In this document: positions 1 through 7,536 of the stretch, piece by piece
How the letters are laid out: every line of letters starts with the position of its first letter
Numbering within the stretch: the first letter of the stretch is position 1
DNA from: Caryophanales bacterium UBA2253
GTDB lineage: Bacteria > Bacillota_I > Bacilli_A > ML615J-28 > CAG-698
DNA length: 38,533 bases
Assembly: GCA_002347755.1 (NCBI GenBank)
Contig: DDXT01000021.1
Span: 1 to 38,533 of the forward strand
Direction of reading: 5' to 3'
The notes under the pieces: model-generated
Told to the model about the DNA's origin: nothing
Seen by the model: only the letters and a program-made list of their open reading frames with translations
The model's database searches: none
Program-made: the position numbers and the translations under genes

Positions 1-17
1 ATTTAGTTTTCAAAGAC
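1..17 (-). promoter_or_regulatory. rRNA-leader / boxA-like element at window edge
   Basis: Read on the minus strand, these bases are GTCTTTGAAAACTAAAT. Bacillota 16S rRNA leaders carry a very similar TCTTTGAAAACTAAA-type segment just before the 16S gene. Together with the two tandem promoters immediately upstream, this suggests that an rRNA operon begins just left of the window. The rRNA itself is not in view, so this is inference from a short match plus context. Confidence 0.5.
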
Positions 18-53
18 CTTATTTATAACGGCTTATTTCCAAAGCGTGAAATT

Positions 54-83
54 ATTATACAATAATACGCCTCGGAATGTCAA
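54..83 (-). promoter_or_regulatory. Strong sigma-A promoter reading out of the left edge (P2)
   Basis: On the minus strand a perfect TTGACA (83-78) is followed after 18 bases by a perfect TATAAT (59-54). Transcription would start near position 47 and leave the window. It is the downstream member of a tandem promoter pair, an arrangement typical of rRNA operons in Bacillus. Confidence 0.75.
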
Positions 84-135
84 CAACTTTATTTCTTTTA
101 ATCCAAAAAGCAATTCAATGTCATCAACCTTGAAT

Positions 136-164
136 ATTATACTACAAAACGGTTTTGGTGTCAA
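136..164 (-). promoter_or_regulatory. Strong sigma-A promoter reading out of the left edge (P1)
   Basis: On the minus strand TTGACA (164-159), a 17-base spacer and TATAAT (141-136) form a full-consensus promoter. It lies about 80 bp upstream of a second consensus promoter with the same direction. No ORF follows inside the window, which fits a stable-RNA operon. Confidence 0.8.
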
Positions 165-214
165 ACGTTTTTATTCACTTTGACGAATGTTTCCGAAACT
201 GGGCAAAACCCAAG

Positions 215-238
215 AAAAAAGCGGAAGACAATCTTCCG
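215..238 (-). terminator. Intrinsic terminator after prs
   Basis: On the minus strand CGGAAGA-TTG-TCTTCCG forms a 7-bp hairpin, followed by C and a run of T (220-215). It lies about 20 bases past the prs stop codon, and separates prs from the leftward promoters further on. Confidence 0.8.
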
Positions 239-260
239 TTTGGGTTTTTAGGTCAATTCA

Positions 261-1232
261 TCAAAACTTGTTAAGAGGATTATATTCAAACAGATCGCTG
301 ATCGGTTTGTCTTCGATTATGTTGAGAATTCCCTGGCCGATGATCTTCGCAATCGACAATTGACGGATCTTCGGAACGCGTTTGCCTTCCGGAAGCCGGA
401 TCGAGTTGGTCGCGATCAATTCGGTTATTTCCGACTTTTGAATGCGGTCGGCCGCGTCGCCGGACAACAGCGGATGGGTGCAGACCACGTAAACATCTTT
501 GGCTCCTGCGGCTTTCAGCGCATTGGCGGCGATGATGATGGTCCCGGCGGTATCGACGATGTCATCGACGATGATGCAATTCTTTCCGTCGACTTCGCCG
601 ATGATGTTCATGACTTCCGCGACGTTCGGCTTCGGACGGCGCTTGTCGATGATGGCGATCGGAGCATTGAAATTCAAAGCGAATTTGCGCGCTCGGGTCG
701 TTCCGCCGTGATCCGGGGAAACAACGACGATGTCTTCGATGTTCTTTTCTTTGATGTAACGCACCATGATCGGAGCAGCTTCGAAATTGTCGATCGGGAT
801 GTTAAAGAATCCCTGGATCTGCCCCGCGTGAAGATCCATGCTAAGTACCCGGGTGGCTCCCGCCATGGTCAGCAAATCCGCCACGAGTTTCGCCGAAATC
901 GGCTGTCTGGGCATGGCTTTGCGATCCTGTCTCGAGTATCCGTAATAGGGCATGATTACGTTGATTGATTTGGCTGACGCCCGTTTGAGAGCATCGATCA
1001 TGATTAATAATTCCATGTAGTTTTCGTTCACCGGTTCAGAAGTCGGCTGAACCACAAAAACGCTGTGGCCGCGGACGGTCTCCGCGATGTTGATGTTAAC
1101 TTCTCCGTCTGCGAATCGGCTTAACGTGCACTCGGCTAAGGGGATTTTCGTATACTCCGATATTTCCCTTGCGAGTTCCGGGTTAGAGTTCAGCGTGAAC
1201 AACTTCACCTTTATCCCATGAATTTCCGCCAT
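261..1232 (-). CDS. prs: Ribose-phosphate pyrophosphokinase (PRPP synthetase)
   Basis: Makes phosphoribosyl pyrophosphate from ribose 5-phosphate and ATP, the precursor for purine, pyrimidine, NAD and His synthesis, in the cytoplasm. The 323-residue protein has the class I family signature: the DLHAGQIQGFF metal/substrate segment, the SPDHGGTTRAR segment and the VDDIVDTAGT PRPP-binding loop. Length is close to the usual 310-320. Start ATG is preceded by AGGAGG at good spacing. It is the last gene of the rsmA-ispE-spoVG-glmU-prs block, as in B. subtilis, but also has its own consensus-like promoter in the 77-bp gap after glmU. A terminator follows. Confidence 0.98.
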   Translation of the reverse strand: MAEIHGIKVKLFTLNSNPELAREISEYTKIPLAECTLSRFADGEVNINIAETVRGHSVFVVQPTSEPVNENYMELLIMIDALKRASAKSINVIMPYYGYSRQDRKAMPRQPISAKLVADLLTMAGATRVLSMDLHAGQIQGFFNIPIDNFEAAPIMVRYIKEKNIEDIVVVSPDHGGTTRARKFALNFNAPIAIIDKRRPKPNVAEVMNIIGEVDGKNCIIVDDIVDTAGTIIIAANALKAAGAKDVYVVCTHPLLSGDAADRIQKSEITELIATNSIRLPEGKRVPKIRQLSIAKIIGQGILNIIEDKPISDLFEYNPLNKF

Positions 1233-1256
1233 TTAATCCTCCTATGATTACGACCC

Positions 1257-1285
1257 ATTATACAACTTAAGCTTGTCGTTTTCAA
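1257..1285 (-). promoter_or_regulatory. Promoter for prs
   Basis: Minus strand TTGAAA (1285-1280), 17-base spacer, TATAAT (1262-1257). It lies in the gap between glmU and prs, about 25 bases ahead of the prs start codon, so prs can be expressed apart from the upstream genes. Confidence 0.75.
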
Positions 1286-1309
1286 TCCCAAAGCGATGAA
1301 AACGGATTA

Positions 1310-2359
1310 CTATTCATTTTTGCCGTTGGAAAAAATGTAACTTCCGGGGACGATCTCATTTTTGTTCATGTTCATGTAAGGCCCGAGTTTCGAATTGACT
1401 TTGACGTGCGAATCTTTGACTCGCGAAAATTTGACGATGGCGCCTTCATCGATGATCGAATTCTTGATCTCGGCGTTGGGGCCGATGATGGCGTTCTTCT
1501 CAATGATCGAGTTCAGAAGGATCATCGATCCGGGCATGATCACCGAGCCGGGTCGGCATTTGACGTCGACCCCGATGATGACGGTTTGGGGCGAATGGAT
1601 GGTGACACCGTTCAAAAGATGACGGCGGTTGATCTTCTCAATCAAATCGTTTTCCATTTTCATCAGCTGGACTTTGTCATTGACGCCGCTCAGTTCCTGA
1701 TAGTTGGTTATTTTGTGCGCCCGGACGATGAGCCCGTTCTCGCGAAAAACTTTGACGATGTCGGTCAGATAATACTCGCCCTGGCTATTGTCATTTTTGA
1801 TTTTGTGCAAATATTTGAAAAGTTTCTGGTTGTCCGCCACATAAATGGAAGAGTTGATCTCCACAATGTTTTTTTGGATCTCATTGCAGTCTTTTTCTTC
1901 AACGATCTCGGTGATCTCATCATTTTCATCGCGAATGATGCGTCCGTATCCGTATGGGGTGGGATGTTCGGTGGTAAGCACCGTCAGATCCGCCCCGCTT
2001 TGAACATGGGCTCCGATCAAAGACGAATAAGTGTCTTTGGAGATCAAAGGCATGTCCCCGATGGCGATCAAGGTCAGTCCTTCCTCGTTTTTGAGATAAG
2101 GTTCCGCGGAAAGCACCGCATGAGCGGTCCCGAGTTGTTTTTCTTGATAAGCGAAACGGCTGCGCCCGGCCAGGATTCCTTCAATGACTTCTTTGCGATA
2201 TCCTACGACGGTAATGATATCCTGTATTCGCGCTCCGATCAGACTGTCCACCACATATTCGACCATGGTCTTGTCAATGATGTAATGGGCGCATTTGGGC
2301 TCTTCCGACTGCATTCTGGTACCTTTTCCGGCGGCCAGCACAATACCGAATATTTTCAT
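1310..2359 (-). CDS. glmU: UDP-GlcNAc pyrophosphorylase, GlmU lacking the acetyltransferase active site
   Basis: The N-terminal nucleotidyltransferase domain (about 1-230) has the LAAGKGTRM motif at residues 8-16, so uridylyl transfer to GlcNAc-1-phosphate is expected. From about residue 248 a left-handed beta-helix of hexapeptide repeats begins. The protein ends at 349, whereas bifunctional GlmU has about 450-460 residues. The stop falls just after the segment matching the E. coli LGPFARLRPG region, which reads LGPYMNMNKN here. The acetyltransferase residues equivalent to E. coli Lys351, His363, Tyr366 and Asn377 are therefore absent. The downstream gap is only 77 bp and holds the prs promoter, so this is not an obvious fresh frameshift. 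Position between spoVG and prs confirms orthology. Confidence 0.93.
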   Translation of the reverse strand: MKIFGIVLAAGKGTRMQSEEPKCAHYIIDKTMVEYVVDSLIGARIQDIITVVGYRKEVIEGILAGRSRFAYQEKQLGTAHAVLSAEPYLKNEEGLTLIAIGDMPLISKDTYSSLIGAHVQSGADLTVLTTEHPTPYGYGRIIRDENDEITEIVEEKDCNEIQKNIVEINSSIYVADNQKLFKYLHKIKNDNSQGEYYLTDIVKVFRENGLIVRAHKITNYQELSGVNDKVQLMKMENDLIEKINRRHLLNGVTIHSPQTVIIGVDVKCRPGSVIMPGSMILLNSIIEKNAIIGPNAEIKNSIIDEGAIVKFSRVKDSHVKVNSKLGPYMNMNKNEIVPGSYIFSNGKNE

Positions 2360-2372
2360 AATTTCTCCCTTT

Positions 2373-2621
2373 CTACAGTTTTTGAAATTCTTCCAAAACG
2401 GCGGTTACGATCTCGTTTCGCATTTCCGAAGTAACCGGATGGGCGATGTCCTTAAACATCCCATTCTTCTTGACCGCGGGCATGACGACGAACAGGCCTT
2501 CCTCCCCCTCGATTACTTTCAGCCCATGAACCATGAAAGCATTGTCAAAAGTGATGGTCGCGGTGGCCCTGAGTTTGTCTTTTCCTTCGATTTTGTAAAC
2601 TTTTACCCCTGTAACATTCAT
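2373..2621 (-). CDS. spoVG: SpoVG family nucleic-acid-binding regulator
   Basis: An 82-residue protein matching SpoVG over its full length, with the characteristic segments NVTGVKVYKI, LRATATITFDNAF and ENGMFKDIAHPVT-like (here KNGMFKDIAHPVT). SpoVG binds DNA/RNA and affects septation, virulence and sporulation in different Gram-positives; it also occurs in non-sporulating species. It lies 13 bp upstream of glmU and 41 bp downstream of the ispE fusion, the conserved Bacillus position although purR and yabJ are absent. An AAAGGA-type ribosome site precedes the ATG. Confidence 0.95.
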   Translation of the reverse strand: MNVTGVKVYKIEGKDKLRATATITFDNAFMVHGLKVIEGEEGLFVVMPAVKKNGMFKDIAHPVTSEMRNEIVTAVLEEFQKL

Positions 2622-2662
2622 AGTGAGTCATCCTTTCTACTATTTTTTTGGTTACGCAAAAT

Positions 2663-5254
2663 TTAACGGTAAACTTGAATCTTGATGCTGTCCTTTTGGC
2701 CGATGTCGGCCGGGACTTCCCATAAGAAGGACGTGTTGAAATAGTAACTGTCGGTGCTCGGGTCTTTCCCTATCCCCAATAGGTTCTGCCGTCGGAACGA
2801 GGTCTCCGTCAACCTTCTGGTGATGACAAATTCCAAATTTTCCATTTTTGAGCTTTCGCTTTTCACGAAAGACTTGTCGAAACAGCTCAGGGGACGGTTA
2901 TTGAAGATGTCATTGAAAATCAATACCGAACTCTGAGTTTTGTTATAAATTTTTCTGATGATCTCTTCGCTGTACCTTCCGGATCTCTTCAGCTGATAAT
3001 AAGATATCTCCCCGCTGATCAGTTTTTGGAATCCGCGGCGCCCCCGCAGTTCCGGGTCTTTTTCATCCAGCAGGTGAATCCCCAGGATGTGCGGAAGGGA
3101 ATTGGTAACGAACAATACTTCGATTTCTTCTTGATCTTTGATGAATTTGATGGATTTGCCGTGGAAATATTTTTCGAAATACCGGGCAATGTCAACAAAA
3201 TCATACTGCTTGAACAGGCTTCCGCCGCTGTGAAGATACAATATTCCTTCCAGATCAGAATCCCGGATGGCCGAAACCGGTTGAATTTTCTTGCGGATCC
3301 GGCTCTTTGGTTTAGTTGGTTCCTCATCTTTTTCGATCTCGGATGTTTCATTGTCAAACGGACTGCCCTCTTCGTAATCAAGCTTCTCATAATCGACTTG
3401 GTCGGGAAGCTGGCGCTGTTGTTCGATCTCTAGATTCAGGTATTCCTCAAACCCCGTCCGGCTGACTTCTTCGGCGTTCGCCGGGTGCAGCGTTTCGCTT
3501 TGGGCCGGTTGGTGTTTGACGCTGCTGCGAATGGTGGTGATGATCGTCGTGTTCATCCGATGTTTGATTTGCAAATTTCGGCTGATGGCTTTTGCCTGAT
3601 CCCCGAAACGGCAAAAGCAGATGATGCAGCGGCCGTCCGCGGAAAGAACGAATCCGCTGGCTCCCAAACGCAGGCAAAGCTGTTCGGTTTTTTCAACGAG
3701 CGGGAAGCGCCGGAATTCGCGGATGGCCCGGGTCTCAAAACGGCTGATGCCGTTTTGAACGTTGTCGGCCATTTTATAAAAATTCTTTTCGGCAATCGCT
3801 TCTTTGACCGCGTCCATTTCTTTGCTCTGAACTTCGACTTGTTCGGTATAACGCGGCGACTGATATCCCCGAAGGTTCAGGGAACTGACCAGCACATGGC
3901 CAAACACGGCTTCCCCCAACAATTCAAAACTATCCGTTTTGGAGTCATATTCAAAGGTTTGGGAATGCGAATAAGCTTTGATAATTTTCGGAAATAAAGG
4001 ATATATGGTTTCCGGATCGGTTCCGAATTTTCCCAATCCGGAAATTATGCAGGCCAGATAGTTGTTGAAAGCGAACAATCCGAAAACCCGGTCAAACCGG
4101 TTGGCGATCCGCACTCGCAGACCATATCCGGTTTTCGCAATCACCGTTTTCAGTTTCCCCGTCAATTCCGTTTCTTCCTCGTTCTCTCCGAAGAATACTT
4201 CGCAAACCGGATTGCTCAGTTTACATACCGACAGCGAATCGTAAAGTCCGACCGGCGTCAGAATGAGGCGGTAATTGTCCCTTATCCGGTGATACCCAAG
4301 CATCACCATTCCCTGCGCCTTGGTCTCGAAACTCCCCTGAACGAGTGTTTTTTTGGCGTTTCGGTCCGGGATGTATCCTTCCAGATTCGGTTTTCGAAGC
4401 GATCGGATGGTCGTCATCAAGATCTGATGGTTGGTTTTTTGATAGAGGAATCGAAGCTTTTCGTATGTGGCTTTGGTTTGTTTCTCGTTGAAACAGATGC
4501 CGTAAATGGCCGATCCGCTTCCGGTCATCAAACTCCCCAGCGCGCCCGCTTCAACAAGATCGCGTTTGAAACGGTTGATCTCGGCCTGCTTTCCTCCATA
4601 TTCCAAATCATTGAATAATTTTTCGGAAATGACGTTGATGTTTCCCTGACGAATCGCTTCGATCAATTCGTCGATTTTTCCGGCGTTTTGATTGTGAACG
4701 ATGAATTTTTTGAAAGTGTCGGACGTCGAGCTTCCGAGCGGCGGAATGATGAGAATCAAATGGGCGAAAGGCACCGTTTCGATGAATTCGATGTTCTCCC
4801 CGCGCCCGGTCACTTTGGCCGTCCGGTTATAAATACAAAACGGAACGTCGCTTCCGATTTGGGCTCCCAAAGCCGCTAATTGATCAAGATTTAGATCCAA
4901 ATTCCAAAGTCCGTTCAAAGCTCGCAAAGTCGCAGCCGCATCCGCGCTTCCCCCAGCCAGACCGGCTTGTTCGGGAATCCGCTTCACAACCCTGATTTTA
5001 ACCCCTTTATCAACGTTGTACTGGGTTTTGATCAGAGAAACGGCTTTGTATATCAAGTTATCTTCGAGCGGAATGTGCGCAAGTTTGTCACAGTCTATTT
5101 TCACCTGTTTGCCCTCCGGGAAGTCTTCAAAATACAATTCATCGTAAAGATCGATCGGAGTCATGACCATGGCCAGATCGTGGTAGCCATCCTCGCGTTT
5201 TCTGATCACTTCAAGCCCTAAGTTGATTTTGGCGTATCCTTTTTCCATTACCAT
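2663..5254 (-). CDS. ispE: IspE kinase fused to a degenerate second IspE-like half and a PBECR4-like C-terminal domain
   Basis: Residues 1-285 are a complete 4-diphosphocytidyl-2-C-methyl-D-erythritol kinase of the MEP isoprenoid pathway: YAKINLGL with Lys9, the GHMP loop GLAGGSADAAA (98-108), GSDVPF with Asp136, and MTGSGSA (243-249). IspE normally ends there. Residues about 300-576 repeat the fold in decayed form: LTPVGLYDSL matches MTPIDLYDEL, and TTIITTIRS matches ILMTTIRS, but the glycine loop has become GLFAFNNY and the third motif LSADGRC. An acidic linker (about 580-665) leads to a domain at 665-863 with HILGIH (722-727), FQKLISGEI, QNLLGIG and YYFNTSF. This resembles PBECR4, a phage-associated predicted nuclease family in the Barnase/EndoU/RelE-like group. 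A single frame covers all parts. The AAAGGAGG ribosome site favours the first ATG over the one two codons later. Confidence 0.9.
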   Translation of the reverse strand: MVMEKGYAKINLGLEVIRKREDGYHDLAMVMTPIDLYDELYFEDFPEGKQVKIDCDKLAHIPLEDNLIYKAVSLIKTQYNVDKGVKIRVVKRIPEQAGLAGGSADAAATLRALNGLWNLDLNLDQLAALGAQIGSDVPFCIYNRTAKVTGRGENIEFIETVPFAHLILIIPPLGSSTSDTFKKFIVHNQNAGKIDELIEAIRQGNINVISEKLFNDLEYGGKQAEINRFKRDLVEAGALGSLMTGSGSAIYGICFNEKQTKATYEKLRFLYQKTNHQILMTTIRSLRKPNLEGYIPDRNAKKTLVQGSFETKAQGMVMLGYHRIRDNYRLILTPVGLYDSLSVCKLSNPVCEVFFGENEEETELTGKLKTVIAKTGYGLRVRIANRFDRVFGLFAFNNYLACIISGLGKFGTDPETIYPLFPKIIKAYSHSQTFEYDSKTDSFELLGEAVFGHVLVSSLNLRGYQSPRYTEQVEVQSKEMDAVKEAIAEKNFYKMADNVQNGISRFETRAIREFRRFPLVEKTEQLCLRLGASGFVLSADGRCIICFCRFGDQAKAISRNLQIKHRMNTTIITTIRSSVKHQPAQSETLHPANAEEVSRTGFEEYLNLEIEQQRQLPDQVDYEKLDYEEGSPFDNETSEIEKDEEPTKPKSRIRKKIQPVSAIRDSDLEGILYLHSGGSLFKQYDFVDIARYFEKYFHGKSIKFIKDQEEIEVLFVTNSLPHILGIHLLDEKDPELRGRRGFQKLISGEISYYQLKRSGRYSEEIIRKIYNKTQSSVLIFNDIFNNRPLSCFDKSFVKSESSKMENLEFVITRRLTETSFRRQNLLGIGKDPSTDSYYFNTSFLWEVPADIGQKDSIKIQVYR

Positions 5255-5321
5255 GCGGATGCCTCCTTTCGCTGAATTAGATTGTTAAGTCCCGGTTGGT
5301 TTTTCCTCCAAGCAACAAACG

Positions 5322-6173
5322 TTATTGTTTTTCAAAAAGATTTTTGTACAGGCCGATGATCCGACCCAAATCCAAACTTTCGCTTCTGGCCTGCTCGGGA
5401 ATGGCGGCGGAATTGAAAGCCGCGCCGATGCCTTCGCGGGTTAAGGAATAGCTGCGAAGCAAGTTGTTCATCAGCGTTTTGCGCCGATTCTCGAATATGT
5501 TTTGAATGAAACTTTGAAAATGTTCAAGGTTATCGATTGGTTCTTTCGGTTCGGTTCTTTTGATCTTGATCATCATGCTTTCCACATCCGGCCGCGGAAT
5601 GAAACAGTTTTGGGAGATCGGAAAGCAAATGCTGACTTCGGCCAGATGACTGATGAAAACCGAAAAAGCATTGTAGTCCTTGGTGTTTGGTTTGGAAGTA
5701 AGTCTCAGCCCGACTTCTTTTTGGACCATCAGATAAAATTCGTCAATCCCGCTTCCTTTTTTAAGCAACTTGGAAATGATCGGGGTAGTGATGTAATAGG
5801 GAATGTTGCTGACGACCAAAACTCGGGCGCAGTCCGAAAAAAACTTTCGGTCCGCTTCCAGATCCGCTTCCAAAAAATCGGAATTTCGAATCATTAGTCC
5901 TTCTTGGTTTCCCAGTTCGTTTTCCAAAACGTTGATGAACCGTTCATCGATCTCGTAAGCCAGGACCCGTTTGGAAGCCATGATCAGTCTTTCGGTCAAA
6001 GCGCCGATTCCCGGGCCGATCTCAATGACGCCGTCGGTTTTAACGATTCCGGCGGTCATTACGATTTTATCCAGAATGTTTTCGTCAATCAAAAAATTTT
6101 GCCCATACCGTTTACGAGCGCGAATGTTGTATTTTTGGAGGATCTCATTGGTTTTTTGGGGATTTCCAATCAT
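5322..6173 (-). CDS. rsmA: 16S rRNA (adenine1518-N6/adenine1519-N6)-dimethyltransferase
   Basis: Dimethylates two adjacent adenines in the 3' terminal hairpin of 16S rRNA using S-adenosylmethionine. The 283-residue protein has the RsmA/KsgA marks: RKRYGQNFLID near residue 20, the SAM-binding motif IEIGPGIGALTERL, and the catalytic NIPYYITTPI motif. Length is typical. It is the first gene of the rsmA-ispE-spoVG-glmU-prs block and has its own extended -10 promoter. The ribosome site is weak (AAAAGG). Confidence 0.97.
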   Translation of the reverse strand: MIGNPQKTNEILQKYNIRARKRYGQNFLIDENILDKIVMTAGIVKTDGVIEIGPGIGALTERLIMASKRVLAYEIDERFINVLENELGNQEGLMIRNSDFLEADLEADRKFFSDCARVLVVSNIPYYITTPIISKLLKKGSGIDEFYLMVQKEVGLRLTSKPNTKDYNAFSVFISHLAEVSICFPISQNCFIPRPDVESMMIKIKRTEPKEPIDNLEHFQSFIQNIFENRRKTLMNNLLRSYSLTREGIGAAFNSAAIPEQARSESLDLGRIIGLYKNLFEKQ

Positions 6174-6227
6174 GATTTTGCCTTTTCTTCCGGCCGCGGG
6201 CGGTTTTCATTGGGGTTATGTGCTTTT

Positions 6228-6256
6228 ATTATACCATACCCGCCTTTTGATTTAAA
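6228..6256 (-). promoter_or_regulatory. Extended -10 promoter for the rsmA operon
   Basis: Minus strand TGG TATAAT (6233-6228) has the extended -10 TGn. A 17-base spacer leads back to a weak TTTAAA (-35, 6256-6251). It is about 55 bases before the rsmA start. Confidence 0.7.
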
Positions 6257-6287
6257 TTCTTTTTATTTTTTCAAACCGGAAAATGAG

Positions 6288-6311
6288 AAAAAGACGGCAT
6301 AAACCCGTCTT
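6288..6311 (-). terminator. Intrinsic terminator after the aldo/keto reductase gene
   Basis: Minus strand AAGACGG-GTTTATG-CCGTCTT then a short T run; a 7-bp stem just past the stop codon at 6322. It isolates this gene from the rsmA promoter. Confidence 0.75.
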
Positions 6312-6321
6312 GGATTATCTC

Positions 6322-7443
6322 TCATTTCAAAAATGGCATTTTTTCAAGCATGCGTTTCAACTCTTCCGGAATGCGGATGTGCTGCGGACATTCCAAAGCG
6401 CATTTTCCGCATTCGATGCATTCAGAAAGAAGCGTCGAGTTTCTGATCAGATTGGAGAACTGCCGTTTTGCATCGCCTTCGTTATTGTACATCGCAAAGC
6501 CGTTGAAAACTTTGAAATTCCCGGGGATGTCGATCCCGACCGTGCAAGGCAGGCAATAGCGGCAGTTGGTGCAATCGACCGCAATGGCTTTTTGGAGGGC
6601 GCTTTTCACCTGATAGATCTTTTGATACTCTTCCACGGACAGCGGACGGAAATCTCTGAAGGTGGTGATGTTGTCCACCATCTGTTCCATTTCGTTCATT
6701 CCGCTCAGGATCACTTTGACTCCCGGAAGACTCCCGACCCAACGCAAAGCCCATGAAGCCATCGAAGCCGAACTATAGTCGGAAAACGGTTTGGCAATCT
6801 CCGGCGAAAAGGTGGCGAGTTTCCCCCCTTTAACCGGTTCCATGACCACGACCGGTATCTTTCTCTGCTCCAGATCGCGGTATCCCCGGATGCCTTGTTG
6901 AATGTCGGTATCCATGTAATTCAGTTGGATCTGAACGAAATCCCAATCATTCATGGCGAGGACTTCTTTGAAAGTGTCATAGTCGTCATGAAATGAAAAG
7001 CCGATGTTTCGGATTTTTCCTTCTGTTTTCCACTTTTTAAGTATTTCGATTACGTCCCATTCTTTAACGTTTTGAAGCCGTTCCTTATTCATGGCATGCA
7101 AAAGATACATATCCAGATAATTGGTTTGTAAGCCAGCAAGTTGGCGCTCCAAAAATCCTAAAACCTCTTCTTTGGAATTTACCATCCCGAAAGAAAGCTT
7201 TGAGGCTAAATAGAAGGATTCGCGCGGATATCGTTTTAAAGCCTTGCCAACGAAAGTTTCATTCTTTCCGTCGGTATATGGCATGGCGGTATCAAAATAA
7301 TTGATCCCGTTTTGGTAAGCATGATCAAACAAAGCCAAACCTTTTTCTTCGTCGATCTCGCCGTCTTTGGTTTTTAATCTCATGGCTCCGAATCCCAACA
7401 ATGAAGTTTTGATGTCGCGGTCATACCATTTCCGATATTCCAT
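6322..7443 (-). CDS. Aldo/keto reductase with C-terminal 4Fe-4S ferredoxin domain
   Basis: NAD(P)H-type aldo/keto reductase barrel (about 1-275) with the catalytic tetrad visible as Asp51, Tyr56, Lys82 and His116. The C-terminal region holds two cysteine clusters, CTNCRYCLPC and CIECGKCALECP, typical of the iron-sulfur subfamily found in anaerobes. The physiological substrate is not evident. The 373-residue length is normal for this subfamily. It is a single-gene unit with promoter and terminator, downstream of the surface-protein operon. Confidence 0.93.
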   Translation of the reverse strand: MEYRKWYDRDIKTSLLGFGAMRLKTKDGEIDEEKGLALFDHAYQNGINYFDTAMPYTDGKNETFVGKALKRYPRESFYLASKLSFGMVNSKEEVLGFLERQLAGLQTNYLDMYLLHAMNKERLQNVKEWDVIEILKKWKTEGKIRNIGFSFHDDYDTFKEVLAMNDWDFVQIQLNYMDTDIQQGIRGYRDLEQRKIPVVVMEPVKGGKLATFSPEIAKPFSDYSSASMASWALRWVGSLPGVKVILSGMNEMEQMVDNITTFRDFRPLSVEEYQKIYQVKSALQKAIAVDCTNCRYCLPCTVGIDIPGNFKVFNGFAMYNNEGDAKRQFSNLIRNSTLLSECIECGKCALECPQHIRIPEELKRMLEKMPFLK

Positions 7444-7461
7444 ACTCTGTACCTCGTTTCC

Positions 7462-7490
7462 ATTTTAACATATCACGCCGGCCAAAACAA
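7462..7490 (-). promoter_or_regulatory. Promoter for the aldo/keto reductase
   Basis: Minus strand TTGTTT (7490-7485), 17 bases, TAAAAT (7467-7462). It sits directly after the upstream operon's terminator and about 20 bases before the start codon. Confidence 0.6.
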
Positions 7491-7491
7491 T

Positions 7492-7523
7492 AAAAAATCC
7501 AAAACAGTTTTATCTGCTTTGGA
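7492..7523 (-). terminator. Intrinsic terminator of the ABC importer/nuclease operon
   Basis: Minus strand TCCAAAGCAG and CTGTTTTGGA pair into a 10-bp stem with one G-T pair and a 6-base loop, followed by TTTTTTA. It lies 14 bases after the stop of the 934-residue surface protein. Confidence 0.8.
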
Positions 7524-7536
7524 CTTTTACGTCTGG

